Translations under genes and position numbers: made by a program
Shown here: positions 1-8,401 of the stretch, piece after piece
Layout of the letters: each line of letters begins with the position of its first letter
How positions within the stretch are numbered: position 1 is the stretch's first letter
Source: Avichristensenella sp031549905
Lineage (GTDB): Bacteria; Bacillota; Clostridia; Christensenellales; Aristaeellaceae
NCBI GenBank assembly: GCA_031549905.1
Contig: JAVBPC010000041.1
Location: forward strand, 1 to 64,000
Length of the DNA stretch: 64,000 nucleotides
Reading direction: 5' to 3'
The notes under the pieces: model-generated
What the model saw: only the letters and a program-made list of their open reading frames with translations
Database searches by the model: none
What the model was told of the DNA's origin: nothing

Positions 1-173
1 GGGCTTTGCCCCCTGGACCCCCACTCAGGGGCCTAAGGCCCCTGAGAACCCCTTCTTTTCGCCTCACGGCGGGTTGGGTTTTGTGTTGTATATCATATCA
101 ATCCCTACGAAGGGATTCTTAAGGGCCTTAGGCCCTTAAGCGGGGGTCCAGGGGGCGGTGCCCCCTGGCGGTC
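1..173. repeat. Dispersed palindromic repeat, copy 1 (left end cut by the window)
   Basis: This is a roughly 190-base GC-rich element built from nested hairpins. Positions 24-46 form a perfect 10-bp stem around TAA, and positions 118-140 form another 10-bp stem around TTA. The right end (143-173) is the reverse complement of the start of the copy near 63864, so the full unit has terminal inverted repeats that are themselves hairpins. The right end touches the ilvD stop codon, so it may also serve as that operon's terminator. No coding capacity is visible. The sequence supports a mobile or MITE-like palindromic family, but no transposase is seen here. Confidence 0.75.
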
Positions 174-174
174 C

Positions 175-1827
175 TCAGTCCGCCGACAGGATCGCGCCTT
201 TCGCGGCGGATGTCACGAGCTTGGCGTACCTGGCCAGCACGCCCTTTTGAATCTTCGGCGGCAGGGGGGTGTGGCCTTCGCTTCGCTTGGCCAGCTCCGC
301 TTCCGGTACGGCCAGCGTGATTTTGCCCGCCGGAATGTCTATCTGGATCAGATCGCCTTCGCGCACGAGGCCGATCAGGCCGCCCTTGGCGGCTTCCGGC
401 GACACATGGCCGATGGCCGCGCCGCGCGTCGCGCCGGAGAACCGGCCGTCGGTAATCAGGGCGACTTTCTTGTTAAGGCCCTGCCCCGCAAGCGCGGACG
501 TGGGCGACAGCATCTCCCGCATGCCGGGGCCGCCCGCCGGGCCTTCGTAGCGGATGACCACCACGTCGCCCGCGCGGATATCGCCCGCGTAGATCGCCGC
601 AATGGACGCATCTTCGCTGTCAAACACGCGCGCGGGGCCTTGGTGCACCAGCATATCGTCCGCCACGGCGGCGCGCTTCACCACGCAGCCGTCCGGGGCA
701 AGGTTGCCGCGCAGCACCGCGATGCCGCCGGTAACGCTGTACGGGTTATCGATGGCGCGGATGACATCGTGATTGCGCACGGGCGCCACGGCCACGCTGC
801 CGGAAAGTTCACCCGCAACCGTCTGCACGGTCAAATCAAGCAAGCCCTTCTTGGAAAGCTCATTCATTGCGGCCATCACGCCGCCGGCAGCGTAGAAATC
901 TTCCATGTGGTGCGGGCCGGACGGGGCCAGGTGGCACAGGTTCGGCACCTTTGCGCTGATTTCGTTGGCAAGCGCCAAATCCAGCGCAACCCCTGCTTCA
1001 TGCGCGATGGCGGGCAGGTGCAGCATGGAGTTTGTTGAGCAGCCAAGCGCCATATCCACCGTAAGCGCGTTGCGGAAGGCGGCGTCCGTCAGGATAGCGC
1101 TTGGGCGGATATCCTGCTGAACCAGCGCCATGATGCGCGCGCCTGTTTCCTTCGCAATGCGAAGTCGCGCCGCGAACACGGCGGGGATCGTTCCGTTGCC
1201 CGGCAGCGCAAGGCCCAGCACCTCGGTCAGGCAGTTCATCGAGTTCGCCGTGAACATGCCCGCGCACGAACCGCACGTCGGGCACGATTCGTTTTCCACG
1301 CACAGCAGGCGCGCATCATCAATCTTGCCCGCACTGTACGCGCCCACGGCCTCAAACACGGTGTTCAGGTCCGCGCCGCCGGGGCCCGCCAGCATCGGCC
1401 CGCCGGATACGATAATCGCGGGCAGATCAAGCCGCGCCGCTGCCATCAGCATCCCCGGCACCACCTTGTCGCAGCTGGGGATCAGCACCAGCGCGTCAAA
1501 CCCGTGCGCTTCTGCAAGCGCCTCCACGCTGTCGGCAATCAGCTCCCGCGAAACCAGCGAGTAATGCATGCCGGTGTGCCCCATCGCGATGCCGTCGCAA
1601 ACCGCGATGGCGGGCACCTCCACGGGCGTGCCGCCGGCGCTCCTGATGCCGTCCTTCACCGCGCGCGCGATGGTATCCAGGTGCATATGCCCCGGCACCG
1701 CCTCGCTCTGCGAGTTGACAACACCGATCAAAGGCCTGGCAAGCTCTGCGTCCGTGTATCCCATCGCCTTAAAAAGGCTGCGGTGCGGGGCCTTGGCAAA
1801 CCCCGTTTTCACCTGGTCACTCTTCAT
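175..1827 (-). CDS. ilvD: Dihydroxy-acid dehydratase IlvD
   Basis: This enzyme dehydrates 2,3-dihydroxy-isovalerate and 2,3-dihydroxy-3-methylvalerate to the 2-keto acids, the third common step of valine and isoleucine synthesis, in the cytoplasm. The 550-residue protein is full length for the IlvD/Edd family. It shows the iron-sulfur ligand motifs CDKVVPGM and CGSCAGMFTANSMN and the typical C-terminal ITDGRFSGATRG signature. I chose the ATG at 1827 because a GAGGGG site lies about ten bases upstream; an in-frame ATG 21 bases earlier lacks one. It is the last gene of the ilvBNC-D series, separated from ilvC by about 210 bases holding hairpins and a repeat remnant, so it may be read at reduced level or from its own promoter. 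Identification is firm. Confidence 0.96.
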   Translation of the reverse strand: MKSDQVKTGFAKAPHRSLFKAMGYTDAELARPLIGVVNSQSEAVPGHMHLDTIARAVKDGIRSAGGTPVEVPAIAVCDGIAMGHTGMHYSLVSRELIADSVEALAEAHGFDALVLIPSCDKVVPGMLMAAARLDLPAIIVSGGPMLAGPGGADLNTVFEAVGAYSAGKIDDARLLCVENESCPTCGSCAGMFTANSMNCLTEVLGLALPGNGTIPAVFAARLRIAKETGARIMALVQQDIRPSAILTDAAFRNALTVDMALGCSTNSMLHLPAIAHEAGVALDLALANEISAKVPNLCHLAPSGPHHMEDFYAAGGVMAAMNELSKKGLLDLTVQTVAGELSGSVAVAPVRNHDVIRAIDNPYSVTGGIAVLRGNLAPDGCVVKRAAVADDMLVHQGPARVFDSEDASIAAIYAGDIRAGDVVVIRYEGPAGGPGMREMLSPTSALAGQGLNKKVALITDGRFSGATRGAAIGHVSPEAAKGGLIGLVREGDLIQIDIPAGKITLAVPEAELAKRSEGHTPLPPKIQKGVLARYAKLVTSAAKGAILSAD

Positions 1828-1878
1828 GTTCCAAGACCCCTCTCGCAAAAGAAATCGTGAGAATACGTAGGGAGAAAC

Positions 1879-1927
1879 GCCAGGGGCGCGGCCCCAGGGC
1901 CCCCCTTAAGGGCCTAATGCCCGTAAG
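1879..1927. repeat. Degenerate partial copy of the dispersed palindromic repeat
   Basis: This stretch repeats the CCAGGGGC...GCCCCAGGGCCCC and TTAAGGGCCTAATGCCC modules of the elements at both window ends, with mismatches that break the perfect stems. It lies in the ilvC-ilvD gap, just upstream of ilvD. It looks like a decayed or single-end copy. Confidence 0.55.
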
Positions 1928-1980
1928 AATACAGGGATGGGGGTGGGTAATTGATTACATCACGCTGTGTAGCGAAAATT

Positions 1981-2034
1981 AAGGGATTGCAAAAGGATGA
2001 AATCCCTTTGGCAGGGTCTGGGACAGCGTCCCAG
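1981..2034 (-). terminator. Two hairpins between ilvC and ilvD, possible partial terminator
   Basis: Positions 2018-2034 form a 7-bp stem (CTGGGAC/GTCCCAG) and 1981-2009 an 8-bp stem (AAGGGATT/AATCCCTT) followed on the minus strand by AATTTTC. They begin six bases past the ilvC stop. The weak U tract suggests attenuation or mRNA 3'-end protection rather than a full stop. Confidence 0.35.
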
Positions 2035-2040
2035 CGTTCC

Positions 2041-3030
2041 CTACTTCTTCCAGCTCATCATTTTGCGCAGCTCCGCGCCAACCTTCTCCACCTCGGTCTC
2101 GGCCTCAGCCTTGCGGACAGCGTTGAAGTGCGGGCGGCCCACGCGGTTTTCCAGAATCCAGTTGCGGGCGAATGTGCCGTTCTGGATCTCGGTCAGGACT
2201 TTCTTCATTTCTTTGCGGGTTTCTTCCGTGATGATGCGCGGGCCGATCTCATATCCGCCGTACTCGGCCGTATCGGAGATGGAATAGCGCATGTAGGACA
2301 GCCCGCCCTGGTTCACCAGGTCGATGATCAGCTTCATCTCATGCACGCACTCGAAGTACGCGCTCTCGGGCTGGTAACCGGCTTCGACCAGGGTTTCAAA
2401 CCCGGCGCGCATCAGCTCGGCCACGCCGCCGCACAGGACAGCCTGCTCGCCGAAGAGGTCGGTTTCGGTTTCTTCCTTAAAGGTAGTTTCGAGGATGCCG
2501 GCGCGGCCGCCCCCGATGCCGGCAGCGTACGCAAGGCCGTACTCCTTGGCGTGGCCGGTGGCGTCCTGGTACACCGCGATCAGGTCGGGTACGCCGCGGC
2601 CTTCGACGAACTGGCTGCGCACGGTGTGGCCGGGGCCCTTGGGCGCGACCATCCACACATCCACATCGGCGGGCGGGATGATCTGACCGAAATGGATGTT
2701 GAAGCCGTGCGCGAACACCAGCGACTTGCCGGCGGTAAGGCTCGGCGCGATGGATTCCTGGTAAAGCGCCGCCTGCTTCTCATCGTTGATCAGAATCATG
2801 ATGATATCGGCCTTCTTGGCGGCATCGGCGGCGGTGTATACCTGGAAGCCCGCTTCTTCGGCGGCCTTCCACGACTTGGAGCCGTTGTACAGGCCAATGA
2901 TCACGTTATGGCCGGAATCTTTCAGGTTCAGCGCGTGCGCGTGGCCCTGGCTGCCGTAGCCGATGATGGCGATGGTCTTACCGGCGAGCGCTTTGGGGTT
3001 GCAATCCTTCTGATAATACATAATTGCCAT
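2041..3030 (-). CDS. ilvC: Ketol-acid reductoisomerase IlvC (class I)
   Basis: This enzyme converts acetolactate and acetohydroxybutyrate to dihydroxy acids using NAD(P)H and magnesium, the second common step of branched-chain amino acid synthesis. The 329-residue length is that of class I enzymes. The N-terminal Rossmann motif GYGSQGHAHALNLKDSG is present, as are the C-terminal knotted-domain acidic residues (for example in FECVHEMKLI and the SDTAEYG segment). The start at 3030 is preceded by GGAGGCGG at good spacing; an ATG 15 bases earlier would swallow that site. The gene follows ilvN by only 15 bases, so the two are co-transcribed and probably translationally coupled. Confidence 0.96.
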   Translation of the reverse strand: MAIMYYQKDCNPKALAGKTIAIIGYGSQGHAHALNLKDSGHNVIIGLYNGSKSWKAAEEAGFQVYTAADAAKKADIIMILINDEKQAALYQESIAPSLTAGKSLVFAHGFNIHFGQIIPPADVDVWMVAPKGPGHTVRSQFVEGRGVPDLIAVYQDATGHAKEYGLAYAAGIGGGRAGILETTFKEETETDLFGEQAVLCGGVAELMRAGFETLVEAGYQPESAYFECVHEMKLIIDLVNQGGLSYMRYSISDTAEYGGYEIGPRIITEETRKEMKKVLTEIQNGTFARNWILENRVGRPHFNAVRKAEAETEVEKVGAELRKMMSWKK

Positions 3031-3045
3031 GGTTTCCGCCTCCAT

Positions 3046-3564
3046 TTAGTTGTTTTCTTTGTGTGAGTCAGGTTGTATCTGAACGCCTCTTTCCAGGCCG
3101 GAGATACCGGAGCGCACCGCCTGCAATATGCCGAACGGGCGAACGATTTCGATGAACGCTTCCGTCTTGGTGGTGTCGCCGGTCAGCTCAATGATCATGT
3201 TATCCGGGGACACATCCACGATGTTGGCGCGGAAAATGTTGGTCAGCGAAATGATGGACATGCGGTGCTCCGCCGTGGCGGCGACCTTGACCAGGACGTA
3301 CTCGCGCGTGACAGACTGGCCGCTGGTCAGTTCCCGCACCTCGATGGTGTCCTGCAGCTTTTCCAGCTGATGCTTGATCTGCATCGCGGTGTTTTCATCG
3401 GAATGCAGCGCGATGGTCATGCGCGAATAGGATGAATCCTCCGTTTCGGCCACGGTCAGGGAGTCGATGTTGTAGCCGCGCCTGGTGAACAGGCCGGAAA
3501 CGCGGCTGAGGACGCCGGGCCGGTTCTCCACCAGGGCTGAAAACACATAGCGTTTGCTCGTCAT
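3046..3564 (-). CDS. ilvN: Acetolactate synthase small (regulatory) subunit IlvN/IlvH
   Basis: This 172-residue regulatory subunit binds branched-chain amino acids and gives feedback control to the catalytic subunit encoded just upstream. The N-terminal ACT domain is plain (ENRPGVLSRVSGLFTRRGYN), followed by the second, C-terminal ACT-like domain usual for subunits of 160-175 residues. An AAAGGAAG ribosome site precedes the start. It sits 14 bases after the ilvB stop and 15 before the ilvC start, in the common ilvB-ilvN-ilvC order. The symbols ilvH and ilvN are both used for this family; position here favours ilvN. Confidence 0.94.
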   Translation of the reverse strand: MTSKRYVFSALVENRPGVLSRVSGLFTRRGYNIDSLTVAETEDSSYSRMTIALHSDENTAMQIKHQLEKLQDTIEVRELTSGQSVTREYVLVKVAATAEHRMSIISLTNIFRANIVDVSPDNMIIELTGDTTKTEAFIEIVRPFGILQAVRSGISGLERGVQIQPDSHKENN

Positions 3565-3578
3565 GGCGCGCTTCCTTT

Positions 3579-5246
3579 CTATTTGTCGATCTCGGTGATC
3601 TGATCGGTGTACGGGCGGCCGGGCGTTACCATCGGCAGCACGTTTTCATCCTTGTTGATGCGCACATCGATCACCACGGCGCGGTTGAGTGCGATGGCTT
3701 CCGGGATCACGGTTGCCAGCTCATCCTTGCTGGAAATGGTGTACCCCTTGATGCCGAACGCATCGGCCAGCTTGACGTAATCCGTTCTGCGGTGCGTGGT
3801 AGTCTGGCTGTAGCGGCCGCTGTACAGCACCTTCTGCCACTGGCGCACCATGCCCAGCACCCCATTGTTCATGATGACGACGACGATGGGCAGGTTCTTC
3901 GTGGCAACGGTGGTCAGCTCGTTGAAGTTCATATGGAAGCTGCCATCGCCGGTAAACAGCACCACGCGCTTTTCCGGGTTCGCCATCTGCGCGCCGATCG
4001 CCGCGCCCAGGCCGTATCCCATCGTGCCCAGGCCGCCCGATGTGCACAGCGTGCGCGGGTACTTGAACTTGTACCGCTGCGCCACCCACATCTGGTGCTG
4101 GCCCACATCGGTGGCAACGATGGTGTCATCCGGCACGGAGGCCTGCACCTGGTCTATCACCGCCTGCGGGGTCAGCTTGCCGGGCGCGGGGCGCGGCTCC
4201 TGCTGCTTCCATTCGGAAACCTGCTGCAGCCATTCGCCGCGGTGCACCACGGAGATGCGCTCATTCAGCTGCGACAGGATCGCCTTGATATCCCCGCACA
4301 CGCTGGCATGGGCCACCATGTTTTTGTTGATTTCCGCCGGGTCGATATCCAGGTGCAGGATGCGCAGCTGCGGCGCGAATGTTTTCGCGTTCATGATCAC
4401 GCGGTCTGAGAACCTTGCCCCCAGCACGATCAGCAGATCGGCATGACTGACGGCCGTGGCGCTGGTTTTTGAGCCGTGCATGCCCAGCATGCCGATGTAC
4501 TGCCGCTTGCCGGCCGGGTACGCGCCCAGGCCCATCAGCGACAGCGACACCGGCGCGCCGGTTCTGGCGGCAAAGCGGTACAGTTCTGCGGATGCGCCCG
4601 CGCGGATCACGCCGCCGCCGGCGAAGATGACGGGCCGCTTGGCCTCATCGATCATCTGCACGGCCGCAGCGATGTCCTCTTCCGTGATGCTTTCCGTGAA
4701 CGGCGCAACCGGCGCAACAGGCGCGGGTTCAAACTCGCACCTTTCCTGCTGCGCGTTCTTCAGCACATCCACCAGCACGGGGCCGGGGCGGCCGCTTCTG
4801 GCGATGCGGAACGCGCGGCGCAGGGTATCGGCAAGCTCCGTTACTTCGCGGACGATAAAGTTGTGCTTCGTCACCGGGATGGTGACGCCGAAAATGTCAA
4901 TCTCCTGGAAGCTGTCCTTACCAAGCAAGGTCTTGGGCACGTTGCCGGTGATGGCGACCAGCGGCACGGAATCCATGTACGCGGTCGCAAGGCCGGTGAC
5001 CAGGTTCGTTGCACCCGGGCCGGATGTGGCGATGACAACGCCCACCTTGCCCGATGACCTGGCGTACCCATCCGCGGCGTGGCAGGCCCCCTGCTCGTGC
5101 GCGGTTAAGACATGATGAATCCTGTCCCTGTATAGGTACAGCGCGTCAAAGGTATCAATGATTTGCCCGCCCGGATACCCGAATACGGTATCCACGCCCT
5201 GTTCCAACAAGCATTCCGCAATGATGTCGGCGCCCCTGAGCTCCAT
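3579..5246 (-). CDS. ilvB: Acetolactate synthase large (catalytic) subunit IlvB
   Basis: This thiamine-diphosphate enzyme condenses pyruvate with pyruvate or 2-ketobutyrate, the first committed step to valine, leucine and isoleucine. The 555-residue protein has the N-terminal pyrimidine-binding domain with the catalytic glutamate in AHEQGACHAADGYAR, a central FAD-binding region, and the C-terminal ThDP motif GDGSFHMNFNELTT. The start at 5246 (MELRGAD) has a GGGGGG-rich site upstream; a longer reading frame runs back into the T-box leader and is rejected. It is the first gene of the ilv operon and is governed by the T-box at 5269-5552. Confidence 0.96.
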   Translation of the reverse strand: MELRGADIIAECLLEQGVDTVFGYPGGQIIDTFDALYLYRDRIHHVLTAHEQGACHAADGYARSSGKVGVVIATSGPGATNLVTGLATAYMDSVPLVAITGNVPKTLLGKDSFQEIDIFGVTIPVTKHNFIVREVTELADTLRRAFRIARSGRPGPVLVDVLKNAQQERCEFEPAPVAPVAPFTESITEEDIAAAVQMIDEAKRPVIFAGGGVIRAGASAELYRFAARTGAPVSLSLMGLGAYPAGKRQYIGMLGMHGSKTSATAVSHADLLIVLGARFSDRVIMNAKTFAPQLRILHLDIDPAEINKNMVAHASVCGDIKAILSQLNERISVVHRGEWLQQVSEWKQQEPRPAPGKLTPQAVIDQVQASVPDDTIVATDVGQHQMWVAQRYKFKYPRTLCTSGGLGTMGYGLGAAIGAQMANPEKRVVLFTGDGSFHMNFNELTTVATKNLPIVVVIMNNGVLGMVRQWQKVLYSGRYSQTTTHRRTDYVKLADAFGIKGYTISSKDELATVIPEAIALNRAVVIDVRINKDENVLPMVTPGRPYTDQITEIDK

Positions 5247-5268
5247 CCAAATCCCCCCATTCGGTATC

Positions 5269-5308
5269 AAAAAACCTTCGCCCTTGAATCTATCAAGAGA
5301 CGAAGGTT
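5269..5308 (-). terminator. Regulated terminator of the ilv T-box leader
   Basis: On the minus strand the arms AACCTTCG (5308-5301) and CGAAGGTT (5280-5273) pair, with an inner CTTGA/TCAAG stem and a run of six T. It overlaps the region that would follow antiterminator pairing and ends 23 bases before the ilvB start codon. Confidence 0.9.
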
Positions 5309-5552
5309 CACTTCGCGGTACCACTCTTATTGGCGCATGCGCCCACTTATCGGCATCATCTGCAATTGCGATAATACCTATCCCTGTAACGGAGGATTCC
5401 GTTTCGCTTACTTACGCCCGCGCGGCGCATTTTCAGCGGAAAGGCTCCAAGGGGAGTGGTTCGCCCGCGCCGACCGCCTTACACCAACCGGCGGCTCTCT
5501 GTGCGCACGCGGTGCGCGCCTTTGCCTTGTCATCGCCCAAAAATATGAACTG
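5269..5552 (-). promoter_or_regulatory. T-box riboswitch leader of ilvBNC(D)
   Basis: The minus strand carries the conserved T-box (AAGAGTGGTACCGCG, within 5311-5328), the stem I distal motif AGAGAGCCGCCGGTTGGTG (about 5478-5500), a stem III-like segment ending CCGTTA, and the terminator at 5269-5308. T-box leaders sense uncharged tRNA and allow read-through when the amino acid is short. The specifier codon should lie in the segment GAACCACTCCCC (about 5453-5464). CTC (Leu) and ACC (Thr) can both be read there and I cannot decide by eye. For an ilv operon a branched-chain tRNA is expected. Confidence 0.92.
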
Positions 5553-5558
5553 TGGTGG

Positions 5559-5588
5559 AGTATACAACATCAGGACGGAAAATGTCAA
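5559..5588 (-). promoter_or_regulatory. Sigma-A type promoter of the ilv operon
   Basis: On the minus strand TTGACA (5588-5583) and TATACT (5564-5559) are separated by 18 bases. Transcription would start near 5552, at the 5' end of the T-box leader. Confidence 0.8.
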
Positions 5589-5665
5589 GGGGTATTTTTG
5601 AAAAATGCAGGGCCAATAGGCTTTCCCTGCAAAATCCGTTTATGCTATCTTTTGAAACGACAACC

Positions 5666-5694
5666 TTGACAACCACCCCCCGCCTGTGTATGAT
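5666..5694 (+). promoter_or_regulatory. Sigma-A type promoter of metNIQ
   Basis: TTGACA (5666-5671) and TATGAT (5689-5694) are separated by exactly 17 bases and point at metN. The transcript leader is about 50 bases, too short for a SAM riboswitch, and none is recognisable. The promoter is back to back with the ilv promoter about 80 bases away. Confidence 0.8.
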
Positions 5695-5748
5695 AATCCA
5701 ATTAGGCCGTATATAGGGGAACTGTAGCTGGAAAGGGGAGGCGCGCGC

Positions 5749-6822
5749 ATGCAGCAAACCGGAGGGTTTACCCGCGACAGCCTGCCCGTCATGATTGACA
5801 TACAGGGCGTGCGCAAGGCGTTTTCCACGCAAAGCGGGGATGTTGTCGCGCTGGACGGCATCGACCTGTCCATCCGCCAGGGTGATATTTACGGCATCAT
5901 CGGCATGAGCGGCGCGGGAAAATCCACCCTGATCCGCTGCGTAAACCGCCTGGAGGACCCGTCCGAGGGGCGCATCCTGATCGGCGGCACAAACATATTG
6001 ACCGCATCCAGCAAGGAACTGCTGAAAATGCGGCGTTCCGTCGGCATGATCTTTCAGCAGTTCAACCTGCTGATGCAGCGCACCGTTGAAAAAAACGTGA
6101 TGTTCCCGCTGGAAATCAGCGGCATGCCAAAGGCACAGGCCAAGGCGCGCGCAAGGGAATTGCTGGAAACGGTGGACCTGGTCGAAAAGGCGCACGCATA
6201 CCCGGCGCAGCTATCCGGCGGGCAAAAGCAGCGCGTAGCCATCGCCAGGGCGCTGACCACCAACCCCGATGTGCTGCTGTGCGATGAGGCCACCAGCGCG
6301 CTGGACCCGATGACCACACAGTCCATCCTGGCGCTGCTGCAGGATATCAACCGCAAGCTTGGCATCACCATCGTCATCATCACGCATGAAATGCAGGTCA
6401 TCCGCCAAATATGCACGCAGGTGGCCATCATTGATAACGGGCGCATCGCCGAATGCGGGGATGTCACCCAGCTGTTCACCAACCCAAAGACCGCCGCCGC
6501 GCGCAAACTATTCCGCCTGCCCGCAAACGGCCAGCTGCAAAGCGGCCGGTGCGTGCGCATCGTGTTTGACGGCTCGACCTTTGCGGAGCCGATCATCGCG
6601 AACATGGCGCTGCACGCCGGCGTCGCGGTTTCCATACTCAGTGCCGAAATCCGGCACCTATCGGGGCAGAGCCTGGGCCAGATGGTCGTACGCCTGCCCG
6701 AAGACGAGGCTTTGGCGCAATCCGCGCTTGCCTACCTGCGCGAGCAGCATCTGACCGTAGAGGAGGTGGATCCAAGTGATGACGAGTGGGCTGTGGGCCG
6801 AGATTGGAAAGGGAGTTTATGA
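5749..6822 (+). CDS. metN: Methionine ABC importer ATPase MetN
   Basis: This 357-residue ATPase energises uptake of D/L-methionine with MetI and MetQ at the cytoplasmic membrane. Walker A (GMSGAGKST), the signature LSGGQKQRVAIARAL and Walker B (DVLLCDEATSALD) are intact. After about residue 260 a C-terminal NIL domain follows, which in this family binds methionine and inhibits transport when cellular methionine is high. The start has GGGGAGG seven bases upstream; a later ATG (MIDIQG) would be the alternative. The 3' end overlaps metI by 44 bases, so the two are coupled. The complete metN-metI-metQ order makes the substrate assignment firm. Confidence 0.95.
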   Translation: MQQTGGFTRDSLPVMIDIQGVRKAFSTQSGDVVALDGIDLSIRQGDIYGIIGMSGAGKSTLIRCVNRLEDPSEGRILIGGTNILTASSKELLKMRRSVGMIFQQFNLLMQRTVEKNVMFPLEISGMPKAQAKARARELLETVDLVEKAHAYPAQLSGGQKQRVAIARALTTNPDVLLCDEATSALDPMTTQSILALLQDINRKLGITIVIITHEMQVIRQICTQVAIIDNGRIAECGDVTQLFTNPKTAAARKLFRLPANGQLQSGRCVRIVFDGSTFAEPIIANMALHAGVAVSILSAEIRHLSGQSLGQMVVRLPEDEALAQSALAYLREQHLTVEEVDPSDDEWAVGRDWKGSL

Positions 6823-7438
6823 ATCCCTGTACATGACGCTAGCTTCCACCGGCGTTGCGTATATGATCGGGCTTCCCCTGGGCGTGCTGCTGCTGATCAC
6901 CAGGAAAGGCGGCATCAAAGCCGCGCCCGCGCTAAATCAGGCGCTGGGCGTGATCGTCAACATTTTGAGATCCGTGCCGTTCCTGATCCTGATGATGACG
7001 CTGATTCCCGTAACCCGCGCCGTGATGGGCAAGTCGTACGGCTCCTTCGCGACGATCATGCCGCTGACCATCGCCACGTTTCCCTTTGTCAGCCGCATGG
7101 TGGAATCGTCACTTGCCGAAGTGGACGGCGGTGTCATCGAGGCCGCGCAGTCCATGGGCGCCAGCACCATGCAGATCATCGTGAAGGTGCTGCTGCCGGA
7201 GGCGAAACCCTCCCTGGTCAGCGGGGCCGCGATCACCACCACCAGCGTGCTGGGCTACTCCGCAATGGCGGGTGCCATCGGCGGCGGCGGGCTGGGCGCG
7301 ATCGCGATCAACTACGGTTACTACCGCTTCAATCTGCCCGTGATGCTGGTGTGCGTTGCCATCATGGTAATCATGGTGCAGCTGATCCAGTTCATCGGCA
7401 CCCGAATGTCCACCGCGCTGGATCACCGCATTCGCTAA
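6779..7438 (+). CDS. metI: Methionine ABC importer permease MetI
   Basis: This 219-residue inner membrane permease has about five transmembrane helices and the EAA loop (VIEAAQSMGASTMQIIVKVLLP) that contacts MetN. The length matches E. coli MetI (about 217). The start lies within the metN coding region behind GAGGAGGTGG; a GTG immediately before the ATG is an equally good start. It would form the channel of the methionine importer as a homodimer with two MetN subunits. Confidence 0.95.
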   Translation: MTSGLWAEIGKGVYESLYMTLASTGVAYMIGLPLGVLLLITRKGGIKAAPALNQALGVIVNILRSVPFLILMMTLIPVTRAVMGKSYGSFATIMPLTIATFPFVSRMVESSLAEVDGGVIEAAQSMGASTMQIIVKVLLPEAKPSLVSGAAITTTSVLGYSAMAGAIGGGGLGAIAINYGYYRFNLPVMLVCVAIMVIMVQLIQFIGTRMSTALDHRIR

Positions 7439-7471
7439 TTCCCAATTTCTATCATATTGAGGAGGTTTCCC

Positions 7472-8293
7472 ATGAAAAAGCTCGTATCGATCCTGCTGGC
7501 TGTACTGCTTGTCTCCGTGTCCCTCACCGGCCTTGCGGCGGAAAAGGTCAAGATCGCGGCCACGCCCGTGCCCCACGCCGAAGTGCTGGAGTTCATCAAG
7601 CCCATCATGGCCGAACTTGGTTTCGACCTGGAAGTCGTCGTGTTCAACGATTACAACCTGCCCAACCTGACCGTTGAAAGCGGCGAGCTGGATGCCAACT
7701 ATTTCCAGCACACCAACTACATGAACTATTTTAACGAAGAGAACAAGACCCACATCGTCAACGTGATCCCCGTGCACTTTGAGCCGATGGGCGTGTTCAA
7801 GGGCAAGGCCGATTCCATCGAGGCGCTGAAGGACGGCGCGGTCATCGGCGTGCCGAACGACACCACCAACGAAGGCCGCGCGCTGCTGCTGCTGGAAACC
7901 ATGGGCCTGATCGAGCTGAACCCGGAAGCTGGCACCGCAGCCTCCAAGCTGGATATCATCAAGAACGAGAAAAAGCTTGAGATCGTCGAAGTGGAAGCCG
8001 CCCAGCTGCCCCTGATGCTGCCGGACTTTGACATGGCCGTGATCAACGGCACCTACGCGCTGGGCGCGGGCCTGTCCCTGCTGACCGACGCCGTGGGCGC
8101 GGAAGGCAGCGATGCGCTGGTGTACCGCGGCAGCGTGAACTGGATCTGCGTCAAAGAAGGCAACGAAGAGGCCGCCTTTATCGAAGCGCTGCGCACGGCG
8201 TTTAACGACCAGCGCACCATCGATTTCATGACCGAAAAGTACCAGGGCTCCGTCGTGCTGGCGCTGGATCTTACGGATGAAGTTGAAGAGTAA
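7472..8293 (+). CDS. metQ: Methionine-binding protein MetQ (NlpA family)
   Basis: This extracytoplasmic solute-binding protein of the NlpA/MetQ family delivers methionine to MetNI. The 273-residue product has an N-terminal hydrophobic signal of about 25 residues, then the family start KVKIAATPVPHAEVLEFIKP and the motif ANYFQHTNYM. Family members in Gram-positive bacteria are normally lipoproteins, but no cysteine follows the signal here (LTGLAAEKV), so processing by signal peptidase I is predicted. An AGGAGG site precedes the start at 7472. It follows metI by 33 bases and is closed by the terminator at 8315. Confidence 0.94.
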   Translation: MKKLVSILLAVLLVSVSLTGLAAEKVKIAATPVPHAEVLEFIKPIMAELGFDLEVVVFNDYNLPNLTVESGELDANYFQHTNYMNYFNEENKTHIVNVIPVHFEPMGVFKGKADSIEALKDGAVIGVPNDTTNEGRALLLLETMGLIELNPEAGTAASKLDIIKNEKKLEIVEVEAAQLPLMLPDFDMAVINGTYALGAGLSLLTDAVGAEGSDALVYRGSVNWICVKEGNEEAAFIEALRTAFNDQRTIDFMTEKYQGSVVLALDLTDEVEE

Positions 8294-8314
8294 TCTACTG
8301 GTTTGACCAAGCTG

Positions 8315-8353
8315 AACGCCCCGCCTGCCCGCAAGGGTGTGCGGGGCGTTTTC
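8315..8353 (+). terminator. Terminator after metNIQ
   Basis: A perfect 10-bp stem AACGCCCCGC/GCGGGGCGTT with a 16-base loop is followed by TTC. The short U tract may allow some read-through into the flavin-reductase-like gene 50 bases on. Confidence 0.7.
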
Positions 8354-8401
8354 AAGCTGACGCCATCTGGCAACCCATCGCAAAACGAAAGGACAGCCGC
8401 C

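Noticed and set aside
1951..3066. A 371-codon plus-strand frame opposite ilvC
   Set aside because: ilvC on the other strand is certain; the frame has no start signal or domain.
5695..5748. SAM or S-box riboswitch before metNIQ
   Set aside because: The leader after the mapped promoter is only about 50 bases and shows no S-box motifs.
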